Below are positions 1 to 7,821 of a stretch of 17,769 nt of DNA, one piece after another. The translations under genes and the position numbers were made by a program. The DNA lies in the NCBI GenBank assembly GCA_964470285.1, contig CAYYBZ010000011.1, positions 1 through 17,769 on the forward strand, written 5' to 3'. Under the pieces are notes generated by a model. That model did no database searches, was not told the origin of the DNA, and saw only the letters and a program-made list of their open reading frames with translations. The stretch comes from CAYYBZ01 sp964470285 [NCBI: uncultured Oligoflexia bacterium] (GTDB taxonomy: Bacteria > Bdellovibrionota_G > CAYYBZ01). Position 1 is the first letter of the stretch. Each line of letters begins with the position of its first letter.

Positions 1-64
1 CACGGATCTGGAAGGGTTTCTGGCCCACTATGTGGCCGGGGATGAATTCACTCGGCGTCATTAA
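1..64 (+). CDS. 3' end of an unidentified protein gene (partial)
   Basis: A reading frame is open from the left edge (first full codon at position 2) and stops with TAA at 62-64. It encodes 20 residues including FLAHYVAGDEF and ends in TRRH. About 35 of the first 60 bases are G or C, against about 26 of the next 60, and the codons (ctg, gcc, gtg, ggg, cgg) look more GC-rich than those of the neighbours. It overlaps the last 17 bases of the minus-strand RHS gene, tail to tail. The fragment is too short to assign to a family. It could be the C-terminus of a mobile-element protein, an ordinary convergent gene, or a chance frame. Confidence 0.35.
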   Translation, partial: TDLEGFLAHYVAGDEFTRRH

Positions 65-3000
65 GTTTGTAAAGAGTCAAAAATGGCCAAACATCTTCTC
101 CCGATGATCCCGCGCCATTGAGTCTGAGAAGCGCTGAGTGAATTCCCGAAAGGTTGGATCCGCTTAAATCAAACTTGAAGAAGATTTTCCTCATAGGAAT
201 GCCGTTGTCTCCAACCGTCATGGTTGCGTCTGTATCTCTTACAACGTTATTGATGTCAAGGTCGCCGTCATGAATTGCCATAATAGTCTGGGAATCGGCA
301 TCAATTATTTCTCCCTCGCCTCGCCATGTAATGTTTCCGTTATTATCGTATATAAAACTCTTAACGTCTCCGTTAGCGTAAGTAATCTGTTTGAGGCGGT
401 TTGTGTTTGAATAATATTCGTAGTCATCTTCGTTGCTGACATAAACATTCCAGCAATGCATTGGGATGTAAGTGCTTACAGCAGAACTTCCGGGTTCGGC
501 ATCAAGATTGAATGATTCTTCCGAAAGCGCTTTTGTTTCTAAACTTGATGAAATTGCATCAGCAGATTTTGTGCTGTCGATTAAATCATAGGAAGTTGAG
601 TAATCGCTTGATGACATATCCTGACTTAAATTATCATCACCCGGATTGAGTATTGATTTTAACGCCTCTTCTTGGGCGTTTATGGGCCGGCATCTTCTTG
701 TCCAGTATCCTTCGGTTTTTGAAAGCCTGTTTCCGACATTGTCGTAGGTGTATTCAAGATCTCTTGACTTTGAGCCGAACGATGATTTTACATTTGAGGC
801 CTTAAGCCTTCCGAATCCGTCATATCCGGTAAAGTCTCCAATCTTTGGAGCGTTTTCATCTAGCCCTTTATGAATAGATAACACTCTTCCCAGCATGTCA
901 TATGCAAAGTAGCGGTCAAATCCGCTTGATGATTCCAGGCCTGAAGTTTGGATAAGATTTGTTCGTTTAAGAGAGTCATAATCATAATTTGTAATTACAC
1001 CGTTGCCTCTTGTTAAGGTATCAATTTTCCCGTCAGGGTTATAAGTTATGTTTGCGACCTGAACATTTTGACTTCCCTTTGCCAGGCTTACGGTAGAAAT
1101 TTGACCAAGAGTATTGTATTCATAGGTCGCCTTAATTCCGTTTACCGGGTCTATGGTCTGATTTGTCAATTCCCCGAATACGTTATAATTATATTCAAAC
1201 ATGTAATCCTGTGAATCTATTATTACATGCTTTTCACCAAGCCTGCCCGCACTGTCATAGAAGTATATCTCCATCTGGCCGAGCCCCGAAACGCAGGTGA
1301 TTTTTTCCTTTGCCCTGTCCTGCCAGTCTGTTAAGTCGCTTCTGACCGGCTGGTTAAGGTAAGAGGGATATCCAGGCCAGCTGGTCGGGTATTCATCATA
1401 ATGTGTCCCGATCCATGAGCCTGAGCTGTATGCATTCGTATCGTCTGCTCTTATTTCCCTTGCCGTTTCTCTTCCCATATTGTCGTAGTAGAAAACTATA
1501 TGCTTTGGCTCTGCATTCTGGGAGGCGTCCTTTGAATAGTAAAGGTTTGAATCGCGGAAAATAGTTTTATCGCCGTTTTTATTAAGTTTCCATTCTTCGG
1601 TTACATGGCCGAGCCATGGATAAGATACAGATATGAAAGATTTCATATCGGGTCTTTTTGTCGCTATTTTTCTTCCGTATGTGTCATATAAAAATGAGGT
1701 TGCTTTCCCTTCGGCGTCGACAGATTGATACGGATTACCCATATAATCCTTATAGGTGTTGTTTGTTATTCCGAGACGTTCGGTTGAATTGAACGTTTCA
1801 AAAACGCTCTTGTATGTTTTTGTTTCAATACCGGAAGGGTCGGTCTCAATCGTCAAGAATTTGTCGGTTCCGGAATTGGCGTATGTCTTCGAAACTTTAT
1901 GCTCCGGGGTTAACAAGTAATTAGCGTAAAAATCCTTAACTCTTCCCAGCGGATCGGCATAGTAGGTTTCCAGCGAATAGCCGTAAGGGCTGTTCTGTCC
2001 GTATTCTTCGCCGGCACTCTTATATGTTTCCTGATTAATGTACGGTCTGTCGAGTTCATCATACATTTTCTGTTTTAATAGCCATTGACCGTCCGGAGTA
2101 AGCGATGATTTCATAACCTCTCGTCCGAGACCGTCGTAATATGTTTTTGATACCCTGGTCTGGCCGACATCCTGTTTTTCTGTCCTTACCCAGTTCAAAT
2201 CGGATGTCGTTATTGAATTTCCGGCAAAATGATACTGGTAAGACTCATTAAGACCGGATGAATTGTATTTTGTTGCCAGCCTGCCCGATCCGTCATAACC
2301 GTAGTTTACAGATGTTCCGTCCGGAAAATCTATTTTAGTGGGTTTATGGAATTTGGTGTCTCCGTATGTGTAGCTTGTTGTCTGGTTACCTTTAGTTAGG
2401 CTCTTAAGAACTGAATATGCCCTGTCTGGTTCATAAACAAATGCTGTGTATGTTCCTAAAAGATCTTTCTGAGAAGTAACATTTCCGTATTGATCAAATG
2501 ATTCATTGCTGATTCCCCAGTAACTGTCGGCCCCTCCCGGCGTGGTAGACCAGTCAACAAGGTTGTCACCGTCTAAATCTTCCCATTCAAGCTGAGCCTT
2601 TTTGTAAAGTCTCATGCGGGAATGGTCGGTTTCTCCGTCCTCCAAAAGCAGATAAGTTATGTAGTTATAGGCGAGGACTTCCTGATTATCGGGGTCATCT
2701 TCTTTTGTCCATGATGAAAAGGGCAGTGTAAGAATATTTCTTGCCTCGAGAAGCCCGCCGACTTTTTCGTCATAAGCCAGCCCGCAGTTATTATTCGGTT
2801 CGCAGTAGCCTGTATGTTTGTAGATTTTCTTTCCTGTTGAATCACTTTGAGTTGTCATGGTGACCTGATTGTTCCATGAATTGTATTGATATTCGAATTC
2901 CTTGAAAACACCGTCCTGATAAATAGTTTTCTTTGTTACATCGAGTTTTCCCCACAGGTAATAATCAATGTAGTAATCGGAGCCGTTAACTATTCCGAGC

Positions 3001-5378
3001 CTGTTTAAAAAAGAGAAAGACTGTCTTGGCAAATCTTCTGTAAGTTCGTACTGCTCATGCTTAAGAAGTTGTCCGGATGAATTGTAAATTTTTACGGATT
3101 TTGGAACTTTCCAGGCATAATCGCGGTTATATACCGAAGTTACTCTTCCTCTGCCTGAGACATAAGGTATGTACCAGACAGAAACTCCGTTTACTATGTT
3201 ACCCCAGGCATTTACCCAGCCTCCGTTATATGGCGGTGGATTAAGCCCTGAATTGGCGTAAGCATGATAATCCTCCGCCGTTGTAAATTCTGTTTCAATC
3301 TTTCCGTAAACTTCGGTTGAGTTAAAAACCGGTATGTCCGTTGTTTTACCGTAATGAACTTCTCCGGCTGAGAATGGATGCATTCTGTATTGATTTTCCG
3401 GGGCAGTTGAGCCGTAAGGGAAGGGAATTCCGTTCCCTACAGTTCCTTCGGCATATTCAAATTTTCTTGTACTTGTATTACCTAGACCGTCGTCCAGTGT
3501 AAGCTCACTGACTCTTAATCCTCCTCCGTTTTGCTGCGTTGAACCGTAAAAATATGTGTCGGATTCATAATCTATATGTAGTGTACCTCCCGTAGGATAG
3601 CTTACATCTGTTAAGGACCACGCTGTTACATCAGCGGCATTCACCGCGGAATGATTTCCCCATGATCCGTTGTTTTTATAAAATCCCCATTTGTCCCATT
3701 TATATTTTCCCCATGTCGGGTTTGGCCCGTTATATGCAAAAGTATGCGTTTCCGTATTTGGTGATGAATTGATTCTACTTATGCTTGTCAGAGTTAAGCT
3801 TCCTCCTCCTGCCGCGTTTGAATTAACCGCAGACGGTCTTAATGAATAGTCATAATTGAAATGAATATCTTCTACCGGAGTTGTTCCTTGAGAGGTTCTT
3901 GTATACAGGCTTATCTTATCGAGATAGGCAGGATGATCAGTTCCGCCGGTTGATGTTCCAAGACTGCTTGATGTGGCGTTGGCCTCTCTTCCGTCTAGTC
4001 TGTTAGTGCTTAAATCAAATAATGCCTGATGCGTGGGTGTATTGACTTCGCAGAGATACCATAATTCTTTTGATCCCCAGCTTCTTGTATATTTATCATT
4101 TTCATGAATGAATGCAGCTTCCATCCAGCCTTCATAAGGCATGGAGTATGAGTAATCGGCTTCATGCTGACAGTAATTTAAATCTATCCAGTTACCCCGG
4201 TCTCCGTCGCTTGGTCCGGGTGTTCCGTCGGAGTCAACATAATCGCTGGAAAGTATTTCTGTTAAATACCAGGCGTATGCGTAAGGAGCGTTTAGTCCGA
4301 ATTTAGAATAGTTATCGCCGTCATATTGACTGTGATATCCGCTTGAATTGATGAGTGCGGGTTGACCGTATACGTAAGTTTTGCCGTTCGTATCTGTTAT
4401 CTTAAAGGTTTCTATGCGACCCGTTGTAGCGGACATTTCATGCTCCACTCTGACTGCGCTGTGATTTTCAGTATTGGTTAGAGGTGTCCAGTCGGGATCT
4501 GTACCTTTATGATCTGCAAAATAAAATTTTATTGAACCGGCTATATTGTTTGTATTGTTGTATTGATTGTCTACGTAATATCCCTTAAGCTGAAAATTAG
4601 GTCTCCAGGGTATTAATTCTCCGGAAGGTCCGGGTCCGGAAACTATATAATCATCCATTGGGGGAGAGGGCGCATATGCTCCGTTTGAAAATGCAAGTGC
4701 CTGATTATGATATTCTCTTCGAAAACATTCCGTTGCGCAGTTATAATCCCATCCGCCTTTTGAAGAGGGATTTTCAAAATGTCCGTATCCGTAAACACTC
4801 CATGTTTTATCAAAATGAATGTTCCATTTGGAATATCCGCCGAATATTGAGAAAAATGACATAAAATTCGTAATGGAATTTATAACGCCCGATGAAATAG
4901 ACCAGCCGCTGGAGCTTTTGCCGCCTGAATGACTGCTGGAATAACCCAGCCCGAAAGCTCCGATATTTATACTTGATCCTGAACCTCTTTTCACCGTCCA
5001 GGCAGATCCCCCTTTATAATCTTCCGGTACATGTCCCGTTGTTCTGTAAATTACCCCCGGGCTTAAGTTCCAACCAAGACCTACCCAGCTGGCTTCCTGA
5101 TTCGTTTTGATTCCCCCTGAATATTTAAGTGAAAGAGATAAGTTGAGGCCTCCTCTACCGGGTATGTCGACGATCGGAGTAAACCATATAAAATCTCCGG
5201 TAGCCTTATCAACGTACTGGCCAGATTTTCCGACAGTCGAAAATGTCGCAACTTCAGGCTGAAGGGGACCGCTAGTAAGCGCACAAACATTTCGCTGCAA
5301 AATAAAAATCATTGCCAGACTGGTAAATAAGACAGTAAGGGTTTTAGAGAAATTTTTGCCAAAGAAATTTAAAGTCAT
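48..5378 (-). CDS. Giant secreted RHS/YD-repeat protein, C-terminus probably truncated
   Basis: This 1776-residue protein starts with a signal peptide (hydrophobic residues about 13-27, likely cleavage after Ala33 in NVCA-LTS), so it is exported. Residues about 45-115 have the usual opening of large YD-repeat proteins: VDKATGDF, IPGRGGLNLSLSLKYSGG and WVGLGWNLSPG. A long beta-rich region follows, then YD repeats from about residue 959 to 1680 (YDGSGRLATKY, YDGLGREV, YDTYGRKIA, YDMLGRVLS, YDNVGNRLSK, YDNNGNITW). A Ser/Asp-rich insertion at about 1562-1649 interrupts the repeats. The last 85 residues resemble a DNRLRE-type domain (IFFKFDLSGSNLSGIHSALLRL) that stops about halfway. There is no RHS core, no DPxG protease site and no toxin domain. 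The ATG at 5376-5378 has AAGGGG six bases upstream and lies in an ATGA overlap with the lipoprotein gene stop. RHS proteins usually form hollow beta-cage shells; the role here is unknown. Confidence 0.9.
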   Translation of the reverse strand: MTLNFFGKNFSKTLTVLFTSLAMIFILQRNVCALTSGPLQPEVATFSTVGKSGQYVDKATGDFIWFTPIVDIPGRGGLNLSLSLKYSGGIKTNQEASWVGLGWNLSPGVIYRTTGHVPEDYKGGSAWTVKRGSGSSINIGAFGLGYSSSHSGGKSSSGWSISSGVINSITNFMSFFSIFGGYSKWNIHFDKTWSVYGYGHFENPSSKGGWDYNCATECFRREYHNQALAFSNGAYAPSPPMDDYIVSGPGPSGELIPWRPNFQLKGYYVDNQYNNTNNIAGSIKFYFADHKGTDPDWTPLTNTENHSAVRVEHEMSATTGRIETFKITDTNGKTYVYGQPALINSSGYHSQYDGDNYSKFGLNAPYAYAWYLTEILSSDYVDSDGTPGPSDGDRGNWIDLNYCQHEADYSYSMPYEGWMEAAFIHENDKYTRSWGSKELWYLCEVNTPTHQALFDLSTNRLDGREANATSSSLGTSTGGTDHPAYLDKISLYTRTSQGTTPVEDIHFNYDYSLRPSAVNSNAAGGGSLTLTSISRINSSPNTETHTFAYNGPNPTWGKYKWDKWGFYKNNGSWGNHSAVNAADVTAWSLTDVSYPTGGTLHIDYESDTYFYGSTQQNGGGLRVSELTLDDGLGNTSTRKFEYAEGTVGNGIPFPYGSTAPENQYRMHPFSAGEVHYGKTTDIPVFNSTEVYGKIETEFTTAEDYHAYANSGLNPPPYNGGWVNAWGNIVNGVSVWYIPYVSGRGRVTSVYNRDYAWKVPKSVKIYNSSGQLLKHEQYELTEDLPRQSFSFLNRLGIVNGSDYYIDYYLWGKLDVTKKTIYQDGVFKEFEYQYNSWNNQVTMTTQSDSTGKKIYKHTGYCEPNNNCGLAYDEKVGGLLEARNILTLPFSSWTKEDDPDNQEVLAYNYITYLLLEDGETDHSRMRLYKKAQLEWEDLDGDNLVDWSTTPGGADSYWGISNESFDQYGNVTSQKDLLGTYTAFVYEPDRAYSVLKSLTKGNQTTSYTYGDTKFHKPTKIDFPDGTSVNYGYDGSGRLATKYNSSGLNESYQYHFAGNSITTSDLNWVRTEKQDVGQTRVSKTYYDGLGREVMKSSLTPDGQWLLKQKMYDELDRPYINQETYKSAGEEYGQNSPYGYSLETYYADPLGRVKDFYANYLLTPEHKVSKTYANSGTDKFLTIETDPSGIETKTYKSVFETFNSTERLGITNNTYKDYMGNPYQSVDAEGKATSFLYDTYGRKIATKRPDMKSFISVSYPWLGHVTEEWKLNKNGDKTIFRDSNLYYSKDASQNAEPKHIVFYYDNMGRETAREIRADDTNAYSSGSWIGTHYDEYPTSWPGYPSYLNQPVRSDLTDWQDRAKEKITCVSGLGQMEIYFYDSAGRLGEKHVIIDSQDYMFEYNYNVFGELTNQTIDPVNGIKATYEYNTLGQISTVSLAKGSQNVQVANITYNPDGKIDTLTRGNGVITNYDYDSLKRTNLIQTSGLESSSGFDRYFAYDMLGRVLSIHKGLDENAPKIGDFTGYDGFGRLKASNVKSSFGSKSRDLEYTYDNVGNRLSKTEGYWTRRCRPINAQEEALKSILNPGDDNLSQDMSSSDYSTSYDLIDSTKSADAISSSLETKALSEESFNLDAEPGSSAVSTYIPMHCWNVYVSNEDDYEYYSNTNRLKQITYANGDVKSFIYDNNGNITWRGEGEIIDADSQTIMAIHDGDLDINNVVRDTDATMTVGDNGIPMRKIFFKFDLSGSNLSGIHSALLRLNGAGSSGEDVWPFLTLYKLNDAE

Positions 5379-5857
5379 TTTGAACCCCTTTCACTAAGAA
5401 TTTTCATGCATTCCAATGAATCGTTTAATCCGATTGATCCGTTTGAATCTAAATCGGCACATTTATAATTGTTTCTGGCAACGGTTTTATTGTGGGCAAT
5501 CAGAAGAGGGAAATTGCAGTCATTGGCAGTTATCTGACCGTCACAGTCAAAATCTGCAGGTTCGTAACCTTTGCAACAGCCGAAACAGTTTTCGTCAATT
5601 AAACCGTTTTTGTTGTTGTCTATTCCGTCACATTCTTCTTTCGCAAGATTGTTTAATCCGGAAAGTTTTATGGATTCGTCGTTTAGCTTAATAGAATTCT
5701 TCTTTTCGATCTGGCGGATTTTTTCCGGGGAAGGCTTTTCAACCAGTATCTGTCTGTTAGTGTTTTGTGCCGGTTTTGTTTCGGTGAGTTCTTCACTCTG
5801 ACAGGATAAAAATAAACTTAAAAGTAATGCAAGGACGAAACGACAGCAAAATACCAA
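5375..5857 (-). CDS. Lipoprotein with MopE-type metal motif and two dockerin-like calcium loops
   Basis: This 160-residue protein has a hydrophobic signal (residues 7-18) ending in LFLSC, so Cys19 is the likely lipidated residue. Its charged linker (20-72) is followed by CDGIDNNKNGLIDENC (76-91), the putative metal-binding motif common in secreted proteins of Myxococcota and relatives. Next come two EF-hand-like loops spaced as in type I dockerins: D102-x-D104-x-D106-G and D135-x-D137-x-N139-G, with acidic residues at 113 and 146. Eight cysteines lie between 76 and 150, so disulfides are likely. The start is TTG at 5855-5857, chosen because a perfect AGGAGG lies seven bases upstream; no ATG gives an intact signal peptide. 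The stop overlaps the RHS start (ATGA), so the two are co-translated. The partner bound by the dockerin-like part is unknown; no cohesin gene is visible. Confidence 0.85.
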   Translation of the reverse strand: MVFCCRFVLALLLSLFLSCQSEELTETKPAQNTNRQILVEKPSPEKIRQIEKKNSIKLNDESIKLSGLNNLAKEECDGIDNNKNGLIDENCFGCCKGYEPADFDCDGQITANDCNFPLLIAHNKTVARNNYKCADLDSNGSIGLNDSLECMKILSERGSK

Positions 5858-5864
5858 TTTAAAA

Positions 5865-5870
5865 CCTCCT
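5865..5870 (-). promoter_or_regulatory. Shine-Dalgarno AGGAGG for the TTG-started lipoprotein
   Basis: On the minus strand AGGAGG is followed by seven bases (TTTTAAA) and then TTG. This near-ideal site supports the TTG start over any internal ATG. Confidence 0.8.
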
Positions 5871-5878
5871 CCCGATTT

Positions 5879-5902
5879 CCGAATAACTTATCGGTTATTC
5901 GG
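5879..5902 (-). promoter_or_regulatory. Perfect 9-bp hairpin in the leader of the lipoprotein-RHS operon
   Basis: CCGAATAAC and GTTATTCGG are exact inverted repeats around a six-base loop. On the minus strand the hairpin ends about eight bases before the AGGAGG site, so in the mRNA it would sit immediately upstream of the ribosome site. No T-run follows, so it does not look like a terminator. It could stabilise the leader, bind a protein or affect translation. No known riboswitch core was recognised around it. Confidence 0.5.
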
Positions 5903-5945
5903 TTTCCTTCCTTCGTCCCTCCAATATTTATCCATTAAAAAATGG

Positions 5946-5986
5946 TTTAAATTTGTTAAATAACGCTGTCGTCAATTTGATTGACG
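5946..5986 (-). promoter_or_regulatory. Possible promoter with overlapping dyad for the lipoprotein-RHS operon
   Basis: CGTCAAT-TTG-ATTGACG (5970-5986) is a perfect 7-bp dyad with a three-base spacer, typical in size for a dimeric repressor or activator site. Read on the minus strand it contains TTGACG, a good -35 box, with TTTAAA (5946-5951) 18 bases further on as a weak -10. The dyad would therefore overlap the -35 box. The regulator is not identifiable from the sequence. Confidence 0.3.
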
Positions 5987-6187
5987 CAAGAAAACAACAA
6001 TTCCTTAATGATGTCAAGCGTAAAATGATGCAGGGGGCAATTGATTTTAGACTGTTAAATAAGCCTAACACGGATAATGCCATTTTTCTGTAATGATATG
6101 AGGCGTATTTATTAACGCAGCGAGTAATATAGAAAAAATATAAATTAACAATTGCCTGAATTTTTTAATGCTGATAGGGATGTGTTT

Positions 6188-7258
6188 ATGAAAATAGAAG
6201 ATAAAAAAATTTACGCTAAAGATTTATCGGACGGTGATTTGCTAAAGGATGTTTTTCTTGTAAAGAAAAAGCAAAAAGGTCTATCAAGAAGCGGTTCTCC
6301 GTATCTGACTTTAATTCTTTGTGATAAATCGGGCGATATTGAGGCAAAAGTCTGGGAAAATGCGGACAAGTATGACGAATTGTTTGATGTTAAAGATTTC
6401 TTACTTATAAAAGGTAGAGTTACCAAATACCGCGGAAAACTCCAAATTACGGTTCACGATCTTTCCATGCTGGATGATGATAATGTGTGTCTTAAAGATT
6501 TTATCAAAGCATCTCCGCTTAGCCCGGATAAGATGATTGAAGATCTTCGCGAAATCTATAATCAGATTTCTTGTAGCCGTATACGAAAACTTATTTTCAG
6601 TTTTATCGAAGATAAAGAATTCTTAAAAACTTTTTATAAAACTCCGGCTGCAACCAGTGTGCACCATGCTTATCTCGGAGGTCTTTTAGAGCACGTTCTT
6701 TCTTTATCGCGCCTTGCCGTTATGATGGGGCAGCATTATCCGGTTATAAACCGGGATATTCTTCTGGCAGGTGTATTTTTCCACGATATTGGAAAAACCA
6801 AAGAGATCAATGTTGACAGAACTTTCTCTTATTCCGATGAGGGAAAACTGTTGGGGCATATTTCCATGGGGGTTGAAATGGTTTCCCAAAAAGCCGCCGG
6901 ATTAAAGGATTTTCCCCGGGAAACACTGTTACTGATAAAACACATGATAATGAGCCATCACGGTCATCTTGAATACGGATCTCCAAAGCTGCCCCAGACC
7001 CTTGAAGCCGTCGTGCTTCACTTTCTTGACGATATGGATGCCAAAATAAACACTATAAGTAACCTTACAGGGGAAACGGGCAATGAATCCTGGAGCGACT
7101 ATTCGAAATTTTTATCTAGAGAGTTTTACAAGGGGAAATTTGAGAATTTATCACCTAAAACACATACAGAAAAATTAATAAGAAAGCCTGCTCCTAAAAG
7201 AAAACCCAAGAAATCCAAAAAGAAATCACAGTCGGGGGAACTTGACCTTTTTGACTAG
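6188..7258 (+). CDS. yhaM: YhaM-family 3'-5' exoribonuclease (OB-fold plus HD domain)
   Basis: The 356-residue protein begins with an OB-fold nucleic-acid-binding domain (about 10-95; SRSGSPYLTLILCDKSGDIEAKVWENADKY spans its core strands). An HD phosphohydrolase domain follows: HHAYLGGLLEHVLSL (H159, H160, H169), the HD pair at H199-D200 in FFHDIGKT, and a later HHGH cluster near 257. These are the expected metal ligands. The tail is very Lys-rich (KRKPKKSKKKS), likely for RNA contact. Family members remove nucleotides from RNA or single-stranded DNA 3' ends in the cytoplasm. I chose ATG 6188 because AGGGA lies seven bases upstream and the family starts with 'M-x-I-x-D'; an in-frame TTG at 6152 would add 12 unconserved residues. 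It converges on the PilZ gene with six bases between them. Confidence 0.88.
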   Translation: MKIEDKKIYAKDLSDGDLLKDVFLVKKKQKGLSRSGSPYLTLILCDKSGDIEAKVWENADKYDELFDVKDFLLIKGRVTKYRGKLQITVHDLSMLDDDNVCLKDFIKASPLSPDKMIEDLREIYNQISCSRIRKLIFSFIEDKEFLKTFYKTPAATSVHHAYLGGLLEHVLSLSRLAVMMGQHYPVINRDILLAGVFFHDIGKTKEINVDRTFSYSDEGKLLGHISMGVEMVSQKAAGLKDFPRETLLLIKHMIMSHHGHLEYGSPKLPQTLEAVVLHFLDDMDAKINTISNLTGETGNESWSDYSKFLSREFYKGKFENLSPKTHTEKLIRKPAPKRKPKKSKKKSQSGELDLFD

Positions 7259-7264
7259 ATTATC

Positions 7265-7645
7265 CTACCATTCATCGGTATATATAGATTCGCCGGTTAC
7301 TGTTTTGATATATTTGTTAAGTTCTGTAAGTGTTTCGTTTGTTATGTCAGTGAATTCAACCCCGCATCCGGGAAGATCGGGTTTTAATTCTCTTTGGGTT
7401 TGAGGCGTGGCCCATACAACTTTGCCTTTGGCCGATAATGTTTGTTTAAGACCGGGTATTTCGAACTCGATACTTAAATCTTCTCCGACGCTGAAAAAAT
7501 CGGTTGTTTTTAAAAACATGCCCCCCTCTGATATATCAAGGGTATGCCCTATTTTCATTCCCTCGGGAGAACGGCAGTATGCTGTTATTAATACTATTTT
7601 TCGGTTCTTTTTTCTCTTTTCACTCACGGGGTTAATATCTAGCAT
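7265..7645 (-). CDS. PilZ-domain protein, probable c-di-GMP receptor
   Basis: The product (126 residues from ATG at 7643-7645; 128 from GTG at 7649-7651) is a single PilZ domain. It carries both c-di-GMP-binding motifs: RKKNR (RxxxR, residues 11-15) and DISEGG (D/NxSxxG, 37-42), followed by the usual beta-barrel pattern (LSIEFEIPG, AKGKVVWATP, GCGVEFTDI). Stand-alone PilZ proteins are cytoplasmic adaptors that change partner binding on sensing c-di-GMP, often for motility or surface polymer output; the partner here is unknown. Neither start has a clear ribosome site, so the exact N-terminus is uncertain. It is transcribed alone, convergent with the YhaM gene and divergent from the endonuclease gene. 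Confidence 0.85.
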   Translation of the reverse strand: MLDINPVSEKRKKNRKIVLITAYCRSPEGMKIGHTLDISEGGMFLKTTDFFSVGEDLSIEFEIPGLKQTLSAKGKVVWATPQTQRELKPDLPGCGVEFTDITNETLTELNKYIKTVTGESIYTDEW

Positions 7646-7695
7646 ATACACTGAAATTTAGCAATTCTAAGTTATTAGTGCAACAAAGATAAAAT

Positions 7696-7701
7696 ATTAT
7701 A
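7696..7701 (-). promoter_or_regulatory. Candidate -10 box (TATAAT) for the PilZ gene
   Basis: On the minus strand a perfect TATAAT lies about 50 bases before the PilZ start. The expected -35 position falls inside the left arm of the palindrome and reads ACAGTC, which is not consensus, so the promoter would be weak or activator-dependent. Confidence 0.35.
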
Positions 7702-7703
7702 AA

Positions 7704-7786
7704 TATTGAAGAATTTCAGACTGTGCTTTTTCTTCACTGAAACCTGCTTACGTTCGAAAAAAAGCACAGCCTGCAATTTTTCAATA
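7704..7786. repeat. Large imperfect palindrome, possible mobile or dispersed element
   Basis: Left arm 7704-7731 and right arm 7759-7786 are inverted copies: 25 of 28 positions match, including an unbroken CTGTGCTTTTT / AAAAAGCACAG core. The loop is about 27 bases. Because the flanking genes diverge, the structure lies upstream of both and cannot be an ordinary terminator for either. Its size and near-symmetry resemble a MITE or a dispersed palindromic repeat. There is no second copy in this window, and no clear target-site duplication was seen. Confidence 0.7.
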
Positions 7787-7821
7787 CCAATAAAATTGTA
7801 TGTTGGCATAATAACCAGGGG

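Larger units (their letters stand above)
5858..6187. other. Intergenic region between the divergent lipoprotein and YhaM genes
   Basis: These 330 bases separate divergent genes. They hold the AGGAGG site, the hairpin at 5879-5902, the dyad at 5970-5986 and, near the right end, AT-rich DNA with TATAAA at 6139-6144 that might serve the rightward gene but lacks a well-spaced -35 box. A plus-strand frame ends with TAA at 6091-6093 and gives about 43 plausible-looking codons from 5962, but it has no convincing start or ribosome site. No RNA gene was recognised. Confidence 0.5.

Noticed and set aside
5416-5801. Plus-strand frames of 76-91 codons opposite the small lipoprotein gene
   Set aside because: They lie antisense to a gene with a clear signal peptide, motif and ribosome site, and their translations show no domain.
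5879-5902. Cyclic-di-GMP riboswitch in the lipoprotein leader
   Set aside because: Only one hairpin is present and the conserved core bases of the known c-di-GMP aptamers were not found.
6152-6187. TTG start at 6152 for the YhaM gene
   Set aside because: ATG 6188 has a well-spaced AGGGA and gives the usual family N-terminus; the extra 12 residues look like untranslated leader.
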